This document shows positions 1 to 9,986 of a stretch of 64,000 bases of DNA, piece after piece. Made by a program: the position numbers and the translations under genes. Below the pieces are notes generated by a model. It did no database searches. It was given only the letters and a program-made list of their open reading frames with translations, and was not told the origin of the DNA. Source of the stretch: Odontesthes bonariensis (Eukaryota; Chordata; Actinopteri; Atheriniformes; Atherinopsidae). Each line of letters starts with the position of its first letter. The stretch's first letter is position 1. The stretch is taken from contig NC_134524.1 in assembly GCF_027942865.1 (NCBI RefSeq), forward strand, positions 34,247,780-34,311,779. The letters run 5' to 3'.

Positions 1-59
1 ATGTCCTATGCTATTGAATTTCAGACAGTATTCCTGAGTATTCTTATTCATTTTTCAAA

Positions 60-400
60 CAATGAGTTTGAAGAAAAGATTTAAAGAATATACAGTGAAG
101 AGGCCTGTCTGATGTGCAGTGGCAGCGAGTTCCAAAGCCAAGGTGCAGCCAGAGAAAGAGCTCTGTCCCCTCTGAACATCCAGGAGAAGCTGGTCCGCTG
201 ACCTGAGCGCCTGGAGGGGCAACTGTTAAAGCTCAGGCCGAGAGCATTTAAAGATTAAAAAACAAATTAAAGAATCTTAAAATGAACCCCTAAAATGAAC
301 AGGCAGGAGTGCAGAGACGCTGGAGTAATGGGCTCTCTCTTCCTTGCACCAGTTAAAGACCTGCGGCTTCATTCTGCATGTGCAGCTCAGGGGGCTAAGT
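60..400. repeat. degenerate interspersed repeat, LINE 3'-end-like
   Basis: The stretch has the wording of a widespread fish repeat: a phrase on a guttccaaag-type motif, then a run around 'gagagcatttaaagatt', then a segment near 340-400 resembling the 'vector' part of non-LTR 3' ends. The match is from memory and the copy is diverged. I see no conserved coding sequence. Confidence 0.3.
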
Positions 401-1036
401 CAGCAAGTAATAATCTTATTTGTCCCATGCATGTTTCCCACCTTTGTGTAACACTCCACCTCGGTATGTATACGTACTCATGTAAGTTCAGACTTCTTCA
501 GAGTTGCAGCTCTCTTTCATAAAGCACTACAAGCCTTGGAGACGTTGGTGCAGTCTGTCTTACTGAGCTTTCTTTACAGAGATTTCCACCACAGACCTCT
601 CAACAGAAGAGCACCTAAAAGATTTCTGAGGAACGTGAACATCAATCCCGCCACATTTTGCATGGAAAACAAGCTTTCTATCATTTGATCTAATTCGCCT
701 TCTATATTTGAGTAGATACTGAAGAGATTGTACAATCCCAACCTTAAATTTGACTTATCCTAAGTGCAGCTGCATTTGTTTTGCCCTATTTGTAAATCAA
801 ATAACCTCAAACATCCCTACATGAAACCACATTTAGATAATAATAATGATTCTCCTTTTGAGAAAGGAGGAGGAATTCATATCCTTAGCCTACTTAGACC
901 TGGAAGTATCTACAGATTCTTTGGAGATCTTTACATCTGTGAATGACAAGATACCTGCAAGCCGGCCATTTGGCACAAACCAAATCAAAGAGGAAGCTTG
1001 CCCAACTTGACAGGTAACTTGTTGACATTTTGTAGA

Positions 1037-1039
<3 letters not shown>
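401..1039. other. no recognisable gene
   Basis: No conserved protein, RNA gene or clear transposon terminus is visible. The short open frames here (60-75 codons) show no recognisable family signature. The right part is probably flank into which the L2 LINE inserted. Confidence 0.4.

Positions 1040-1079
<40 letters not shown>
1040..1079. repeat. (TA)n microsatellite, about 20 units
   Basis: An uninterrupted TA run lies directly against the 5' edge of the recognisable L2 LINE sequence, so the 5' boundary of the LINE coincides with the simple repeat. Confidence 0.9.
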
Positions 1080-1082
<3 letters not shown>

Positions 1083-1114
1083 GTCTTACAGAAACCTGGC
1101 TGCAGCAGGAGGAT

Positions 1115-1147
1115 CATGTTAGCATCATGTTAGCATCATGTTAGCAT
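1115..1147. repeat. 11-bp unit in triplicate inside the LINE frame
   Basis: CATGTTAGCAT occurs three times head to tail. Reading with a single copy restores the expected endonuclease frame, so the two extra copies (+22 bases) are a later slippage event. Confidence 0.9.
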
Positions 1148-2019
1148 TAATGAAGCAACTCCCTCTGACTGTTTAAATGTTCACGTTCCTGGAACCACAG
1201 GCAGAGGAGGAGGAGTGGCAGCTATCTTCAGATCAGGGTTACTAATCAGTCCCAGACCCAAGATTAGTTTGAGCTCTTTTGAATCTCTGATTCTCAGTTT
1301 TTCCCACGCAAAGTGGAAATCCCAGAAACCTCTTGTGTTTGTTGTTGTGTATCGTCCACCTGGCCCTTATTCTGAGTTTCTGTCTGAATTCTCAGAGTTT
1401 TTATCCCAGTTAGTGCTGAGTACAGATAAAGTCATTGTAGTGGGTGACTTTAATATTCATGTAGATGTTGAAAATGACAGCCTGAATATGAACTTTAATT
1501 CTATATTAGACTCTACTGGATTTTCTCAAAGTGTTCACAGACCGACTCACTGCCTTAATCACACCCTTGATCTTGTGCTGACTTATGGCATTGAGAGTGA
1601 ACAGTTAACAGTGTTCCCTCATAACTCTGTCTTATCTGACCATTTTCTGATAACCTTTGAGTTTACATTACTTGACTATACAGTTTCTGAGAAGAAATGT
1701 ACATATAGAAGGTGTCTATCAGAGGATGCTGTAACCAGATTTAAAGAATTAATTCCATCATCCTTTTCTTCACTGCCATGTGCAGATATGACAGAGGACG
1801 ACTACCTAAACTTTACTCCAGCAGCACTTGACTCTCTTGTTGACAGCACTATAGTTTCAATGCGTACAGCACTGGACAGTGTTGCCCCTCTGAAAAGGAA
1901 GGTAATCAGTCAGAAGAGGCTGGCTCCTTGGTATAATTCACAGCTGCGTGCTTTAAAGCAGACTGCAAGAAAGCTGGAGAGACAGTGGCGTTCCTCTAAT
2001 TTAGAAGAGTCTCAATTAG

Positions 2020-2032
2020 TCTGGAAAGATAG
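2020..2032. repeat. left target-site duplication of the Penelope-like insertion
   Basis: TCTGGAAAGATAG is repeated exactly at 9974-9986. The LINE reading frame resumes directly after the second copy. Confidence 0.9.
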
Positions 2033-2200
2033 ACAAAGACGATAGGTCAGAGGGCTTCGGCGTTCAATTTAGTAGTGCGAAGGGGCTCTTTGGTTAGACT
2101 TACTTGTCACAAAGGTAATGAAGATATCCAAGGCACTCTTCTTCTTTATTAAAAAGCTTTTAATAAACTGAGCTAGTTCATACTAGAACAGATAAAATTG

Positions 2201-2237
2201 CCAACATGTTTCGGCCTACAAAGGCCTTCATCAGGGC
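2201..2237 (-). ncRNA. type I minimal hammerhead ribozyme of the PLE
   Basis: On the minus strand the core reads GCC-CUGAUGA, a GGCC/GGCC stem II closed by a short UUUGUA loop, then GAAAC, a very short ACAUGU stem III, and a GGC that pairs with the leading GCC as stem I. CUGAUGA is at 2234-2228 and GAAAC at 2212-2208. The cleavage site would be after the U that follows the second stem III strand. Hammerhead motifs with tiny stem III are known from Penelope-like elements. All core bases appear intact, although activity is untested. Confidence 0.85.
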
Positions 2238-2486
2238 TTACAAACAAATTCAAAATCACCAACCACTTCCTTATAATCATGTAAAAGTAATGTTCAGGTG
2301 CGCGTCGTCAGGTCTCCAGACCGTGCGCGCCTGTGAACAAGCGCGCCCTCTCCAGTCTGTGCTTGCGCAGGTACCCAAATCAAACATAGTGGACACATTA
2401 CTACCCATACCACAGTATTCAAGAAATAAATACATCACACCAAACTCCCTAAAAACAACCACCAGAAATACACACACAACACCAAA

Positions 2487-4298
2487 TCAAAGAAACGCAA
2501 TCATATCAATGCTATCGTTTAAACCCGGGTGTGACATGGCGTTTAAATTATGAATCCATCTGCTCTCTTTTTGGTTAAGAAGTCTTTGTCTATCCCCTCT
2601 TCTTGTGTTTATGGGGATGTGGTCAATGCCTATTGCAGTGAAAGTGGCAGTTCCGTTGGGATGTGCTTCTGTAAAGTGCTTTACAATGGCGTAATCGCAA
2701 TTGCCACTTCTCACTGCATATTTGTGTTCCGCCACGGTCCTTCAAGCGCCTTTTGGTGCGTCCGACATAAAAGGCATCGCAAAGAGAGCATCTCAAAATG
2801 ACATGAGTAGTTTGGCAGTTTATAAAATGTCATATTAAAAACCTTGTGCGTATTAGGGTGCGTAAAAACAGTAGATTTCCTCACAATGTCACAAATCTTG
2901 CAATGCCCACATTTATATGTGCCATTAGGTTTTTGCGGGATCCATGTTTTTGGTTGTTCCCTGGTGGATATGTGACTGCGCACTACTCTGTCACCTATTG
3001 TTGGGGCTTTTTTAAAAGAGAAAATCGGGGGTTCGTTAAAAGTGTCCCTTAATGCTTCATCACATTGGAGAAGGCTCCAGTTTTTTTTGATGATCTTGCG
3101 GATGTCGTTGGCCTCTGTGCTATAGCGCGTTGCGAAAAACATTCTGTTGTTGTCGTTGCCTTTCTGTTTTCTTTTTAACAGTTCGCTTCACTCCTGTGCT
3201 TGGGCTTTAGCAAGGGCTGTGTTCAGTACATTAGATGGATAACCCCGTTCTCTAAAGCGATCCAGCATCTCTTTGCTTTTCGTCTCAAAGTCGTCTTCCT
3301 TATCGCAAATTCTGCGCAGCCTTTGAAATTGTCCATAGGGGATGTTGTTAATTAAGGAAGGAGGGTGAAAACTTTTTGCATGTAATAGTGTGTTTTTGTG
3401 TGTCTCTTTTCTGTAGATAGAAGTATGTAGATGTCCATTCGTGTCTTTGGTGATTTCCAGATCTAGGAAGTTGATTTTCGTTTTGCTGTACTCCAATGAT
3501 AGTTTTATATTTGCGTTAGTGTTGTTCAGATAGTTATGAAAGCCTATAGCTCCTCTTCGGTGCCATCCCATATCAGTATGACGTCATCAATATATCTTGA
3601 CCACCAGGCTACCTTATCTTTGTAGATATTGTTATGTCCAAATACAAAGTCCTCTTCCCATTTTCCCATAAACAAGCCGGCATAAGACGGACTAAAGCAA
3701 GCACCCATAGCGCAGCCTTTGATCTGTTTGAATAGTTTCTCTTGGAATAAAAATATATTATTATTCAATGTCCACTCCGTTAAATCCATTAGAAATTCAG
3801 TAGGTGGGTTATGTGGGTATGGCCTAGTATTCAGAAAGTGCTTAAGAGCTGTCAAACCCTCTTGGTGGTCAATATTTGTGTAAAGACCTTCAACATCCAT
3901 AGTGGCTAGAATACAATCTGAATTGACAGTCATGTCCTTGATTTTACATAGCACTTCAGTTGTGTCTTGTATAAATGCTGGCAGTGTGAGGAGCAACGGC
4001 TTAATAAAAAAATCCACATACTTGGATATCGGCTCCAGTAAACTTTCATTGCCGGAGATGACTGGTCTGCCAGGGGGGTTGGTTATGTTTTTATGCACTT
4101 TGGGTAAAAGGTAGAAAGAGGCTATCCTTGGGTATGGCTTGTATAAGAATTCAAATTCTTGAGATGAGATGAGGTCGTCATCCTTCACTCTTAGTAGTCG
4201 CTCTTGAAGTTCTTTAATTAGTGTTTCCATTGGGTTTGTTTTCATAGGTCGATAGAACGACTCATCATTGAGTTGTCGTTGTGCTTCCTTGACATATT
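2487..4298 (-). pseudogene. PLE reverse transcriptase and GIY-YIG endonuclease
   Basis: Reading down the minus strand, the first frame has the PLE signature LLPKVHK, then GRPVISGNES, motif A (TMDVEGLYTNI), motif B (KGCAMGACFSPSYAGLFMG) and the catalytic YIDDVILIW. After a frame change near 3560 comes TKINFLDLEI and a conserved thumb region. After another break (about 3185-3142) comes a C-x2-C-x2-C knuckle (KCGHCKIC) and then GIY-YIG-type sequence (EHKYAVRSG, VKHFTEAHP, ESRWIHNLNAM) split across two frames near 2720. At least three frame breaks make it a pseudogene. The reverse transcriptase belongs to the telomerase-related PLE family. The endonuclease cuts target DNA. Confidence 0.88.
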
Positions 4299-4314
4299 GG
4301 GCCTCATGCAAGAA
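4299..4314 (+). repeat. left terminal inverted repeat of Harbinger
   Basis: Sixteen bases are exactly complementary to 9726-9741. The flanking ATT at 4296-4298 is duplicated at 9742-9744. Confidence 0.9.
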
Positions 4315-4667
4315 GCGTTCGTACGCACAGATTTGTTCTTAAATCGTCTGTACGAGTGATTTAAGAGAATTTGCGCATTCACCAATCTTTTCGTATTTTA
4401 CGTTTTCTTTCAGGTACGAACAGAATTTACGAGTGATCCAGACCTGTCGTAGGAGTTTCGTAAAATAGTCCGCTGTTATTCAAATCAAGTTTGCTTGACT
4501 AATGGATTGTATATTTAATTACTTTGAAGAAAACATAAATAAATATACATTATACCCCATAATTATGCTGACATTATTTTGTTTGACTTAAATTGTGCAC
4601 TATTGAAGGTTCATTTGAATCTGTAACGGGAAGCGCAGTGGCTGTCTTGCTACTTTTGGATGCCTAA

Positions 4668-5361
4668 GTGCGTCAGGCTCTTGGAAGAGAGCGTGTGGAG
4701 ACAGACGAATGGCTGACATCGCGATTAAGGTTCCCAAGGACTGTGCTGCTACAAATATGCAGCTTCCTAGAGCCACGACTCCAGAGAGAAACACGCCGAT
4801 CAAACCCAATTCCACACACGCCCACCATCCTTACCATCTTTGGATTTTTGCCCACTGGAACCTTTCAGAGGGAGATGGGAGACAGATCGGGGGTGTCCCA
4901 GTCCTCTGTGAGTCGTGCGCTCCCCTTGGTCATCAAAGCTCTCATCTGTTTATCACCCGTGGTACATCAGATTCCCACACACCGCTGTCCAACAAGTACA
5001 AATTAAGAGGGACTTTCATGCCATGGCTGGACTGCCAATCATAATTGGAGCACGAGACACATATACGCATCAAAGCACCCGTGCCCCTGTCGTGCAGCGC
5101 ACTGAGCTGAAGGCCAGGTGGGTGCCAGATTTGCGCAATATTGCCATGATGAACGAGGGTCTCCACCTGAACCAGCCCAGGCAGACAAGAAGCTGTGGTG
5201 CCAGAATACCCCCCTCATGGACCACCCCATCAAAGTGCCATCATGATGAGGCAACAACTGATTGCACGGCTTTACTTGCAGTCATCGAGCGCCTGCCCAT
5301 GGCGAGACGTTTTGTTTTAAGCCATTTTCATATCAAACCATTTATTTTTTTATTTCGCTGA
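4668..5361 (+). pseudogene. Harbinger transposase (HARBI1-like), decayed
   Basis: The frame from 4668 gives the N-terminal helix-turn-helix region (LLQICSFLEPRLQRETRRSN, then TGTFQREMGDRSGVSQSSVS). A frameshift near 4950 leads to the frame with YIRFPHTAVQQVQIKRDFHA and a decayed first catalytic block (IIIGARDTYTHQSTRAP, where family members have GAIDCTHI-like sequence). The following catalytic middle is deleted. The text jumps to a family C-terminal phrase (LKARW, then RNIAMMNEGL). At least one frameshift and one internal deletion rule out activity. The complete enzyme is a DDE transposase acting with the Myb-like partner. Confidence 0.8.
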
Positions 5362-5500
5362 CATGGTATTAACAGCACTCGTAATTGCTTCCCATTTCTT
5401 CACTTTAGCAGGTCCCGTCCACTGCTTACACTGCTAAAAATGACAGATTTTTCTTTTTGGATCTCTGAAAGCAGAACTTTAATCTCAGAGCCCGTATTCT
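5358..5500 (-). pseudogene. Harbinger Myb/SANT-like protein, fragment
   Basis: The minus strand reads SEIKVLLSEIQKEKSVIFSS in one frame and then, after a one-base frame change, AKVKKWEAITSAVNT. This is the trihelix-like pattern of the second Harbinger protein (E..VL..E..K....F...S......K...W..I..AVN). It lies tail to tail with the transposase, as is usual for the superfamily. Only about 48 codons remain. Confidence 0.65.
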
Positions 5501-5941
5501 CAGCACTCAACACTTCCTGGCACAGCAGCGAGGAAGCACAGCCTTATATGGTATTATTTTGGGCGTGGAGTATGCAAATCTACTATCCTCGTGCACGTGA
5601 ACTTAAGATACGCACAGGTGTGATTCATCATTTACGCAGGTCGTTTACACACTTTTTCCGAAGTTAAAGTTCCCATGGCATGGTATAGTAGCGGCGCTTT
5701 AAATGGGCTTTCGGAGGCTTCAGGATGTTATACCCCCAGCCGTTCTCAAAATTCACCCGAAAAACGCAGATTTGGCCACTTAGAAGAAAGCCGCATTTCA
5801 GCGCTCTCTCCAGTGCCCTGTTTTCCTAATGAGAAGCAAGGAGGAGCGCGAGGGGTGTGTCATGGCTGAAGGGGGGCGTGTCTGATTCTCTGTTTTGGCT
5901 CCGCGCATGTTAGCTGCCTGCTAGTAGGAAAAAAAATAGAA

Positions 5942-7354
5942 ATGGCAGGTGAGCAAACCATCGTACCTTTCGCCTTCAACCCGGAATTGGACCCTGAAGC
6001 CGAGGCGCAGGCAGTTCAGCAACAAACTGCAGATCAGCAGCGCCTTCAGCAAAACGTCTCAGAATGGTGAGTTTGAAATGTTATGTCTGGAAACGTTTAT
6101 AGTTGGGTCGGTCCGAACCACTGAGGTGCGCAGATACTAGCAGTGGCTTAGCCTACGGTAGCCTAATTAGAGCAGAAATTGTAGTCACTACGTCAGGACT
6201 ACCTAAAATATTATTTTTGCTTACAAAACGTATAAGTTCCCAAACTTATTTTGCAATGTGGGCACGTATTTGCAGTGCTAACATTAGTGAGTATGGCTGC
6301 TGGCATCTCCAGTCTCTACACCAAGTAACTTTCTCAATGTCGCCTTGCATTGTACAACAGTAACACTGGCAAAGTATTTCCCATAGTACACATTGCCAAC
6401 ATGCAAATGATTCTCCACCCAGTGTTGACATAAGGGGAGCGATTTATAACCAAGTTTTCTAGACAAAAAGGTTTACATGCTGTAATATACAAAAAAAAAA
6501 AAAAACATACCTCATCATATCCTGACCAGGTGCTGGATCCAAAGTGTAGCTACACGGAATGAAACTTATGCTACATATTTCTGTGTACCCCTTTTTAGCA
6601 GCCCGTCTTCACTGGGAACAGCTAGCTGTGCGTTGCCCATGTAGTTATACAGTAGCCTATGGCATGCAAAAAACATGATAGTATTCTGACCAGCATGTAA
6701 TTATTCTCATGCTCACCTGTTAACTCATTTACTTGCCACTAAAGATGTTTCATTGTTATATTTGCCGGCATTACCTGAAAACAGAATATCATTACACTGC
6801 CTTTTTTTTTAATAATAGGTGTCAATGTGGAATTTGCGAGATAATGCCCACAGAAAGGGAGAATAGATGCTGCATGGAGATCCCTCAGGTAACACTGTAA
6901 ACATTTGGATCTACCTGTTTGGCAGTTTACGCCTGAGAAGAACCCATCGGTAAGTGTTGTAAAATAATCACTCATAGCCACATACATAGAGTTTACAGTA
7001 CACCCACCCAACAGAGCCTGATAATTCAACTATGCAGACAGTATGAAGAGTGTTTGTAGATTTATTTACAAGACATTATTAAAACACAATCAAGAATAAT
7101 CCTTAGGAATATGTAAATATGTACAACATAGCAATAACAGAAGAACAACAACATTCTCTTCAAGTGTAATTTTTTCTATCTGTTCTTCCAGGCGCTTCAG
7201 GTATTTGGCCTACAGGCAGTTCGTGGCGTGGTGCTGGGGCTTTTTGGGTCGCCGGATCAGAGTGGTCATTCCTGCCTGTGTGGTCCTGCGTATCCGTGCC
7301 GAGTACTCCGATGATGAAGAACACTGCACCGGGTTTAGACTGCCTCGCATGTGA
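5942..7354 (+). CDS. P2X7 ballast-domain-like protein, spliced, in transposon
   Basis: Exon 1 is 5942-6066 (starts MAGEQTIVPFAFNPELDPEA, donor gtgagt). Exon 2 is 6819-6888 (acceptor aatag, donor gtaaca). They join in phase to give the zinc-binding opening W-C-Q-C-x2-C, then MPTERENRCC. A last exon begins at 7191 after a good polypyrimidine acceptor. It reads RYLAYRQFVAWCWG, GRRIRVVIPACVVLRIR and ends GFRLPRM with stop TGA at 7352. This is the pattern of the cytoplasmic C-terminal (ballast) domain of P2X7 receptors and of many fish 'P2X7-like' proteins. The channel part is absent. Sequence near 6895-6949 (donor gtaagt at 6950) may be a middle exon, but its phase does not fit cleanly, so the middle is unresolved or damaged. 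Confidence 0.65.
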
Positions 7355-7634
7355 AAAATTAGGTCCATCAGGACATCCACATTCCCTTTTCACACAGAAC
7401 ATTCATACACACTGTACACACACAACATTTGTATATTTCAGTTAGTCATTTGTACATTTCAATATTTATTTATATATTTATATTTGTTCTATATATATAT
7501 TTATGTTTGTTTAGATTTCTATTTCTCACATTTTTTGTATTCCTATTTGTTGGAATTAACCTCAGTAAATTTGATAAAGGCAAAAGTAGTTGGACTTGAA
7601 TTCTTGAACTTTTGAGGTCTTACCAAAGGTTGGC

Positions 7635-9285
7635 TTAGTCTTTTGACGTTTGACTGCACTCTCCCTTCTTGGATTTGGGAAAGGAGATTTTGAAGAGAGG
7701 TACACCGTCTGCTGTCTGGGCCTGTGGTCGGTTCGCATTTTCATTAAAGTGGATCGCTGCCAAGTACAGTCTGAAAGAACAAGAAACAATGTGTAAACGG
7801 TGTTTCTCACAGAATTTTCATTTGTCATGGTGGTGGGGGTTAGCTGGTAGAGACACATGCATCATCATGGGAGAGCATATGAAAAGCTCTTTTCCAAAAT
7901 GCTATAGAAGCTGTTCTCATTACTTTTTTTTTAATCTGATTTCAAGCATCAGGAAAGTGATACCAGCTGAGATAGCATTTGAAACATTTAAATGCTGCTT
8001 TTAATGGTAGTAACAAATAAAACAATATTTTTGAAAGTAGGTATAAAACATTTTGGAAAAAGCTTTTCATATATTGTGAAGTTTCATAGGAACTATGATC
8101 TGAAAACCCCCTAAAAGTATACATTTTTTGGTAAATCAAATATAAATTACATTCACAAGACAATCTTTTCAGGGGACCTGGTCTAGGTGTTTTGTGCCTT
8201 ATAGTGCGGGAGAAACCCGGCTCAATTATGACATTTCAGACAACAAAAACTTTCAACAACTACAAGGTAAAACATCTCACCTGCAAAGCATTCCACTATA
8301 GAGAAAGACAACATTCTTCGGTGTGGCTGCAGTCCTAGTGACAATGGGGTCAGTCTGGCAGGCAGCATCCCTGGTCCGGGATGTCTGGATGTGAGCACTT
8401 GATGTGCTGGCCAGTGAAGAGTGAACCTGATGCAGACAGAGAGCACACATCTCATGGTTCGAAAGCCGAGCATTACACTCGTGATAAACTGACGTGTCAC
8501 GACAGATTTGAAGTAAAATTGTGTTCGAATTGACAGATACGTAATGGTGTATGTTCGAGGGTAGTCAGCAAACGTTTGCTAAACACCCTTCACCCAGCCA
8601 CAACACCCGATCGCATATCACACACGAAAGACGCAGAAACGACTCGACGTTTAAAAAAAAATTCACCAAACCGTAACAAAAGCTTTCAAAATATAAAGTC
8701 ACCAATCTAAAGAAAGGCTTACAAAATATGAATTGTTATCGTCGGGCGTCATTTTCCGTGTAACAGACGTATCTAGCCGCAGAACAGAACTAGACTTGCT
8801 TACCTAAGTATTCATGCTGTTTGTAGTCCCCTACATGTAAGATACTTGGTCAAATGTCTTGTTTTACAACCAATTTTCCAAATCTAACCAGTTTAACAGA
8901 GTATTGGTTTTGTAGCGCAGTGTAGGTTTCATGGATAAATACCTCCACAGCTAATGTTGGCTAGTTAGCTGCCTGTCACCCATAAAGTGCTAGCGGCTAG
9001 CAAATAATTATGACTTACTTGATCGGTGTGGGTAGCTGATGGACCGGCAAGGCTTGGCACTGATCCAGGCTTCAACTTCAGGTGTATGGTTGTGAAAACA
9101 TTCCTCTGAAATGTGTCGCGCAAACACTGACGCTCTTTGGAACATGCATGGGCACCCGTACCTCTAAATGAAATTAGCCATTCCGTTTTCAAAGGGACAG
9201 CGGATGGAAGCGGAAACATATTCTTCTCTTCATCTTCACATCCTGGCACAGTACATTTCGCATGGTAAAGTCGTTTGGAAGCCAT
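7635..9285 (-). pseudogene. THAP-domain transposase-related protein, core missing
   Basis: Three phase-compatible exons are seen. Exon 1 (9285-9019) starts MASKRLYHAKCTVPGC with FPLPSAVPLKTEW, a THAP-like layout, but the C-x2-H that should close the zinc site is not intact. Exon 2 (8426-8281) has a linker with AACQTDPIVTRT. Exon 3 (7770-7635) gives LYLAAIHFNENANRPQA and FKISFPKSKKGEC, the C-terminal signature shared by many fish THAP transposases. It stops at 7635, whereas the family continuation (KTKPTFG) lies in another frame just beyond, so a small indel truncated it. No DDE catalytic block lies between exons 2 and 3. Splice phases are 0 and 2 at both junctions. Confidence 0.6.
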
Positions 9286-9725
9286 TGCTGTATCTTCTGT
9301 GACTGTCTTCAGTCGTGGCGAGTCTCGGTCTACTCCACATGAGTTGGGCGGGTAAGATACAGGTAGTTTACCAGCAGTGGGTGGAGACAGAGGGCGTGGC
9401 GGAGAGAGGGGGTGGGAAATTTTGATGAGCTCTATCCTGGCATGACGTCATGCCAGGAGCCTTGAGTCAACGAGACAATTCGAGGCGCTCTGTTCAAAAC
9501 ACGGAAGAAATGCTGTACTGCTCTGTGAATACATTTCGCAATTTCTACTCACTGGGGTGACTTAAGGAGGCTAGAGAAACTCATTTTAAGGCTCAAAAAC
9601 CTCTGAAAGTGAAATTTTCATGCCATGGGACCTTTAAGAGCGTTTGTTGAATCTGACGTGGCGTGTTCGTACGAGACCTTCTTACGAAAAAAGTAAGAGA
9701 AATTTAGAATAAAAATACGAAAATG

Positions 9726-9741
9726 TTCTTGCATGAGGCCC
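9726..9741 (-). repeat. right terminal inverted repeat of Harbinger
   Basis: This is the exact complement of 4299-4314. Confidence 0.9.
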
Positions 9742-9928
9742 ATTGTTCGTATCCCCAAACCACAATAGCTCCTCCCTTGTCAGCTCTTTTTATCACAATG
9801 TCTTTATTGTTAGTTAATTCTTTGAGTGCATCACTTTCATCTTTAGACAGGTTTTGTCTGTACTGGGTGTTTTTCTTTGTGAGCACTTGCTCTATCTCAT
9901 AGCTGACTTTCCTCTCAAAAGTATTCAA
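9742..9928 (-). pseudogene. PLE protein N-terminal segment
   Basis: The frame has the conserved PLE leader with KDIVIKRADKGGAIVVW near its end. It is cut at the Harbinger insertion. Removing the insertion plus one copy of the ATT duplication joins this frame directly, in phase, to the Tyr-Val-Lys-Glu-Ala segment at 4295. This confirms both the junction and the 3-bp duplication. The segment starts at a Met at 9928, but upstream sequence to 9973 has stops, so the original 5' end is probably lost. Confidence 0.85.
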
Positions 9929-9973
9929 GGTGGCGTTTTGTACTATTGGGCAGAAAACTGATTTGGGCTAAAA

Positions 9974-9986
9974 TCTGGAAAGATAG
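9974..9986. repeat. right target-site duplication of the Penelope-like insertion
   Basis: This is an exact 13-bp copy of 2020-2032. The L2 frame continues into the Asp-Ser-Leu / Tyr-Lys-Lys-Ala-Leu linker as in the second L2 copy near 26380. Confidence 0.9.

Larger units (their letters stand above)
1085..2032 (+). pseudogene. L2 LINE ORF2, endonuclease half
   Basis: This encodes the C-terminal two thirds of an apurinic-type endonuclease domain and the following linker. Visible motifs in order are LTETWL (about 1087), VYRPPGPYSEF, the catalytic GDFNIH, and the SDHFLITFEF region that carries the catalytic Ser-Asp-His. From 1215 the frame is open to the insertion point at 2032. Upstream, a triplicated 11-bp unit (1115-1147) adds 22 bases and breaks the frame between LTETWL and the rest. 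The protein would nick target DNA for target-primed reverse transcription. As it stands it is dead, because it is both frameshifted and split. Confidence 0.88.
5668..9634. mobile_element. Kolobok-like DNA transposon with TTAA duplications
   Basis: Inverted ends (AGTTCCCATGGCATG at 5668-5682 against CATGCCATGGGACCT at 9620-9634, 14 of 15 paired) are bounded by TTAA at 5664-5667 and 9635-9638. TTAA targets occur in Kolobok and piggyBac. The THAP-like protein inside points to Kolobok. Two convergent spliced genes are visible: a plus-strand P2X7-tail-like protein (5942-7354) and a minus-strand THAP protein (9285-7635). I could not find the DDE catalytic core, so this copy is probably not autonomous. 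Confidence 0.8.
4299..9741 (+). mobile_element. PIF/Harbinger DNA transposon, itself interrupted
   Basis: Perfect 16-bp inverted ends (GGGCCTCATGCAAGAA at 4299-4314, its complement at 9726-9741) are flanked by ATT at 4296-4298 and 9742-9744. The subterminal regions also share CGTACGA-rich sequence. It carries remnants of both Harbinger proteins: a HARBI1-like transposase on plus (4668-5361) and a Myb/SANT-like protein on minus (5358-5500). A Kolobok-like element occupies 5668-9634, so the original Harbinger was only about 1.5 kb. The usual Harbinger target is TWA. Here the duplication reads ATT, which is a small deviation. Confidence 0.88.
2033..9973 (-). mobile_element. Penelope-like retroelement (PLE), itself interrupted
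   Basis: The element lies in reverse orientation between 13-bp duplications. From its 5' side (high coordinates) it has the N-terminal leader of the PLE protein (9742-9928), a Harbinger insertion, the PLE reverse transcriptase (4298 down to about 3188), a Cys/His knuckle with a GIY-YIG endonuclease remnant (3142-2487), and a 3' tail with a hammerhead ribozyme (2201-2237). Without the Harbinger insertion about 2.5 kb of PLE remains. The 5' end looks truncated, because no start-side repeat or second ribozyme is visible before 9973. Confidence 0.9.

Noticed and set aside
5942..7354. A true P2X7 receptor gene
   Set aside because: There is no channel domain or membrane segment. The exons lie inside a transposon bounded by TTAA and inverted ends.
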